Source: Bacillota bacterium (GTDB lineage: Bacteria; Bacillota; Clostridia; Acetivibrionales; Acetivibrionaceae). Taken from it: a stretch of 64,000 nt of DNA. Location of the stretch: contig JAEZUI010000183.1 in assembly GCA_023421115.1 (NCBI GenBank), forward strand, positions 14,805 through 78,804. The letters are read 5' to 3'. Position numbers and translations under genes: made by a program. The stretch's first letter is position 1; each line of letters opens with the position of its first letter. Below are positions 62,046-64,000 of this stretch, piece by piece. The notes beneath the pieces are model-generated. The model did not search any database. It was given only the letters and a program-made list of their open reading frames with translations, and was not told where the DNA came from.

Positions 62046-62077
62046 AAAAGGGATACAACAATTGTTGTATCCCTTTT
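62046..62077. terminator. Bidirectional terminator between the kor operon and glnN
   Basis: A 32-base perfect palindrome, AAAAGGGATACAACAA and its complement, with T runs on both strands. It serves the convergent oxidoreductase and glutamine synthetase genes. Confidence 0.9.
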
Positions 62078-62116
62078 AGTGTATAGGGAGTAAATATCTA
62101 CACTTTGTGCAGACTA

Positions 62117-63934
62117 TTACACATTGAATAATAACTGGCCGTAAGTAGGGAAGGGCCACATTTCTTCATCTACTATTGTTTCGAGTTTATCAGATGTTAG
62201 CCTCAATTCGTTCATTTTTGTAATGATAACATCTCTGTACATTGCAGCATGATCATAAGTGCTACCAGAAAAGCAGGTAGCGTCTGAAGCAGCATTTTCA
62301 AGGGCTGCAATATTCTTTTTAAGTTGTGCTAATAGTGTTGACACTTCTTGTAGAAGTTCAGATTGTGCACTAATATCTACACTCAAACCTGTAGCCTGTA
62401 TAGACGTTATTGAAGAGGAAATATTTCTAGTGAAATTAATGACAGCAGGCAATATTTGGCGTTTAGCCATTTCAAGCATTGTATGAGCTTCAATATTTAT
62501 TGTCTTTATATATATTTCGAGCAAGATTTCAGATCGGGAATGCAGTTCTGTTTTGTTTAAAACTCCATGTTTTTCAAATAGTTTAACATTCTTTTCTTTA
62601 ACCATCGCTTGTGTTGCATCAACTGTGTTTTTTATATTTGGAAGCCCTCTTTTTTCGGCTTCTTTTACCCAGTCTTCACAGTAATTGTTGCCATTGAAAA
62701 TAATTCTTTTGTGGTTTGATACAATTTCTTTTAACAAGGCTTGTAATTCCATATCAAAGTCTGTAGCCTTTTCAAGTCGGTCAGCTATATTACATAAAGC
62801 TTCGGCAACTATTGTATTTATAATATAGTTCGGGCACGCAACCGAGTCAGAGGATGGAACCATCCTGAATTCAAACTTGTTTCCAGTAAAAGCAAAGGGA
62901 GAAGTCCTGTTTCTGTCAGTTGCATCTTTTGGTAAGGTAGGTAATGTGTTAACTCCTATTCTAAGTTCTCCGTTTTGTATTGATGATTTTGCTCCGCCTT
63001 TTTCTATTTGCTCGAGTATATCTGTAAGTTGATCTCCTAAAAAGATGGAGATGATAGCAGGAGGTGCTTCATTTGCACCGAGACGATGGTCATTGCCGGG
63101 ATTTGCAGCAGAAACTCTTAGCATGTCGGCATACTCATCCACAGCCTTTATAACAGCACACAGGAATACTAGAAACTGTGCATTATCATGAGGAGTATTT
63201 CCAGGATCAAGAAGATTTTGACCGTCATTTGTGCTCATTGACCAGTTATTGTGTTTTCCGGAACCGTTAACTCCAGCAAAGGGTTTTTCGTGCAGTAGAC
63301 ATACGAGTCCATGCCTTAGTGCGACTTTTTTAAGTGTATCCATAATTAACTGGTTATGGTCGGTTGCGACATTTGTTGTTCCGAAGATTGGTGCTAACTC
63401 ATGTTGGGCAGGTGCAACTTCATTGTGTTTTGTTTTGGAAGATACCCCTAATTTCCATAGTTCCTGATCTAGATTTTTCATGAACACTGAGATTCTCTCT
63501 TTAAGTGTTCCGTAGTAATGATCTTCTTTTTCCTGACCTTTAGGTGGTTTGGCACCGAATAAGGTTCTTCCGGTAAAGATTAGATCCTTACGTTTATCGA
63601 AAAGCTCTTTGTCAACAATAAAATATTCCTGTTCAGGTCCAACAGTTGTAATAACTTTTGTTGCTGTAGTATTTCCAAACAGTCTTAAAATACGAAGTGC
63701 TTGGTTAGAAATTACTTCCATGGATCTCAAGAGGGGTGTTTTTTTGTCTAAAATTTCTCCTGTGTATGAACAGAAAGCAGTTGGAATATATAAAGTATTG
63801 TCTTTGACAAAGGCAGGTGAAGTACAATCCCAGGCGGTATAACCTCTTGCTTCAAAGGTTGCTCTAAGGCCTCCCGATGGAAAGGATGAAGCATCAGGTT
63901 CGCCCTTAATGAGCTCTTTACCTGAAAATTCCAT
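62117..63934 (-). CDS. glnN: Type III glutamine synthetase (GlnN), main reading frame
   Basis: 605 residues from the first in-frame ATG. This is the large GSIII form of glutamine synthetase: MEFSGKELIKGEPDASSFPS, GPEQEYFIVD, TKHNEVAPAQHELAPIF, GVNGSGKHNNWSMST, NPGNDHRLGANEAPPA and NKFEFRMVPSSDSVACPN are all GSIII signatures. The family is about 700 residues, and homologous sequence continues upstream of this ATG in the same frame (KHDSFISPTEDGKVV), so the ATG at 63934 is internal and the true N-terminus is beyond an in-frame TAA. Whether the product is functional is doubtful. Confidence 0.85.
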   Translation of the reverse strand: MEFSGKELIKGEPDASSFPSGGLRATFEARGYTAWDCTSPAFVKDNTLYIPTAFCSYTGEILDKKTPLLRSMEVISNQALRILRLFGNTTATKVITTVGPEQEYFIVDKELFDKRKDLIFTGRTLFGAKPPKGQEKEDHYYGTLKERISVFMKNLDQELWKLGVSSKTKHNEVAPAQHELAPIFGTTNVATDHNQLIMDTLKKVALRHGLVCLLHEKPFAGVNGSGKHNNWSMSTNDGQNLLDPGNTPHDNAQFLVFLCAVIKAVDEYADMLRVSAANPGNDHRLGANEAPPAIISIFLGDQLTDILEQIEKGGAKSSIQNGELRIGVNTLPTLPKDATDRNRTSPFAFTGNKFEFRMVPSSDSVACPNYIINTIVAEALCNIADRLEKATDFDMELQALLKEIVSNHKRIIFNGNNYCEDWVKEAEKRGLPNIKNTVDATQAMVKEKNVKLFEKHGVLNKTELHSRSEILLEIYIKTINIEAHTMLEMAKRQILPAVINFTRNISSSITSIQATGLSVDISAQSELLQEVSTLLAQLKKNIAALENAASDATCFSGSTYDHAAMYRDVIITKMNELRLTSDKLETIVDEEMWPFPTYGQLLFNV

Positions 63935-64000
63935 TACAACTTTTCCATCCTCTGTAGGTGAGATGAAGGAGTCGTGTTTTTAGGCAGTAATTCCTGTCAT
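63935..64000 (-). pseudogene. glnN: N-terminal part of glnN, interrupted by an in-frame TAA
   Basis: On the minus strand the window edge reads MTGITA, then TAA (complement of 63980-63982), then KHDSFISPTEDGKVV running directly into the GlnN frame. In GSIII proteins this stretch is continuous with Glu at the stop position, as I recall (ITAEKHDSF), so a single GAA-to-TAA change explains it. The rest of the N-terminus lies outside the window. Confidence 0.7.

Overview
The window is AT-rich, densely packed, mostly plus-strand chromosomal DNA from a spore-forming, anaerobic Gram-positive bacterium. It most resembles the cellulolytic Clostridia (Acetivibrio / Hungateiclostridium / Ruminiclostridium group). 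The evidence is spoVS, a SigI/RsgI sigma/anti-sigma pair, a ferredoxin-dependent 2-oxoacid oxidoreductase operon, a type III glutamine synthetase, T-box control and Clostridium-type gene order (fapR-plsX-fab-acpP-fabF-rnc-smc-ftsY). The taxon is inferred from gene content; no rRNA gene is present.

Layout. 1-4 kb: half of an SbcC/Rad50-like ATPase with a coiled-coil partner, then rimO-pgsA. 4-10.4 kb: the fatty-acid/phospholipid cluster fapR, plsX, fabH, fabD, fabG, acpP, fabF, with a clear FapR operator before fapR; no enoyl-ACP reductase or FabZ gene is in it. 10.5-19.6 kb: rnc, a radical SAM gene, spoVS, pdxA, smc, ftsY, a YdcF-like gene. 19.6-30 kb: a small membrane protein, a response regulator, an ECF sigma/anti-sigma pair, polA, coaE, a lytic transglycosylase, a YvyF-like zinc protein, an EamA transporter and a diguanylate cyclase. 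30-38.8 kb, mainly minus strand: aroF under a T-box, cheW (plus strand), ychF, a GT-C glycosyltransferase, a DEAD-box helicase, a secreted LamG/stalk-domain protein and a decayed gene. 39-44 kb: trpEGDCF behind a leader with twelve (G/U)AG triplets, the signature of TRAP attenuation; trpB and trpA are absent. 44-45.3 kb: a deletion/frameshift scar joining an ECF sigma fragment to an AlbA_2-type ATPase remnant. 45.4-50.7 kb: a membrane acyltransferase and a 1345-residue Pls/PosA-type single-module NRPS whose specificity pocket reads like lysine. 51-53.3 kb: sigI-rsgI. 53.5-62 kb: an alpha/beta hydrolase, a HAD phosphatase, an iron-sulfur flavoprotein, tcdA, a P-loop ATPase, a PilZ protein and the korDABC-type operon. 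The window ends inside a type III glutamine synthetase gene that carries an in-frame stop codon.

A dispersed repeat family runs through the whole window: about 70-165 bp with imperfect ~30 bp terminal inverted repeats, plus single-end remnants. It lies between genes, and at least five genes take their stop codon from within a repeat end. The items most worth follow-up are the lysine-type Pls synthetase, the TRAP-like trp leader with a second GAG cluster at the trpD ribosome binding site, the unusual RsgI, and the stop-codon-associated repeats.
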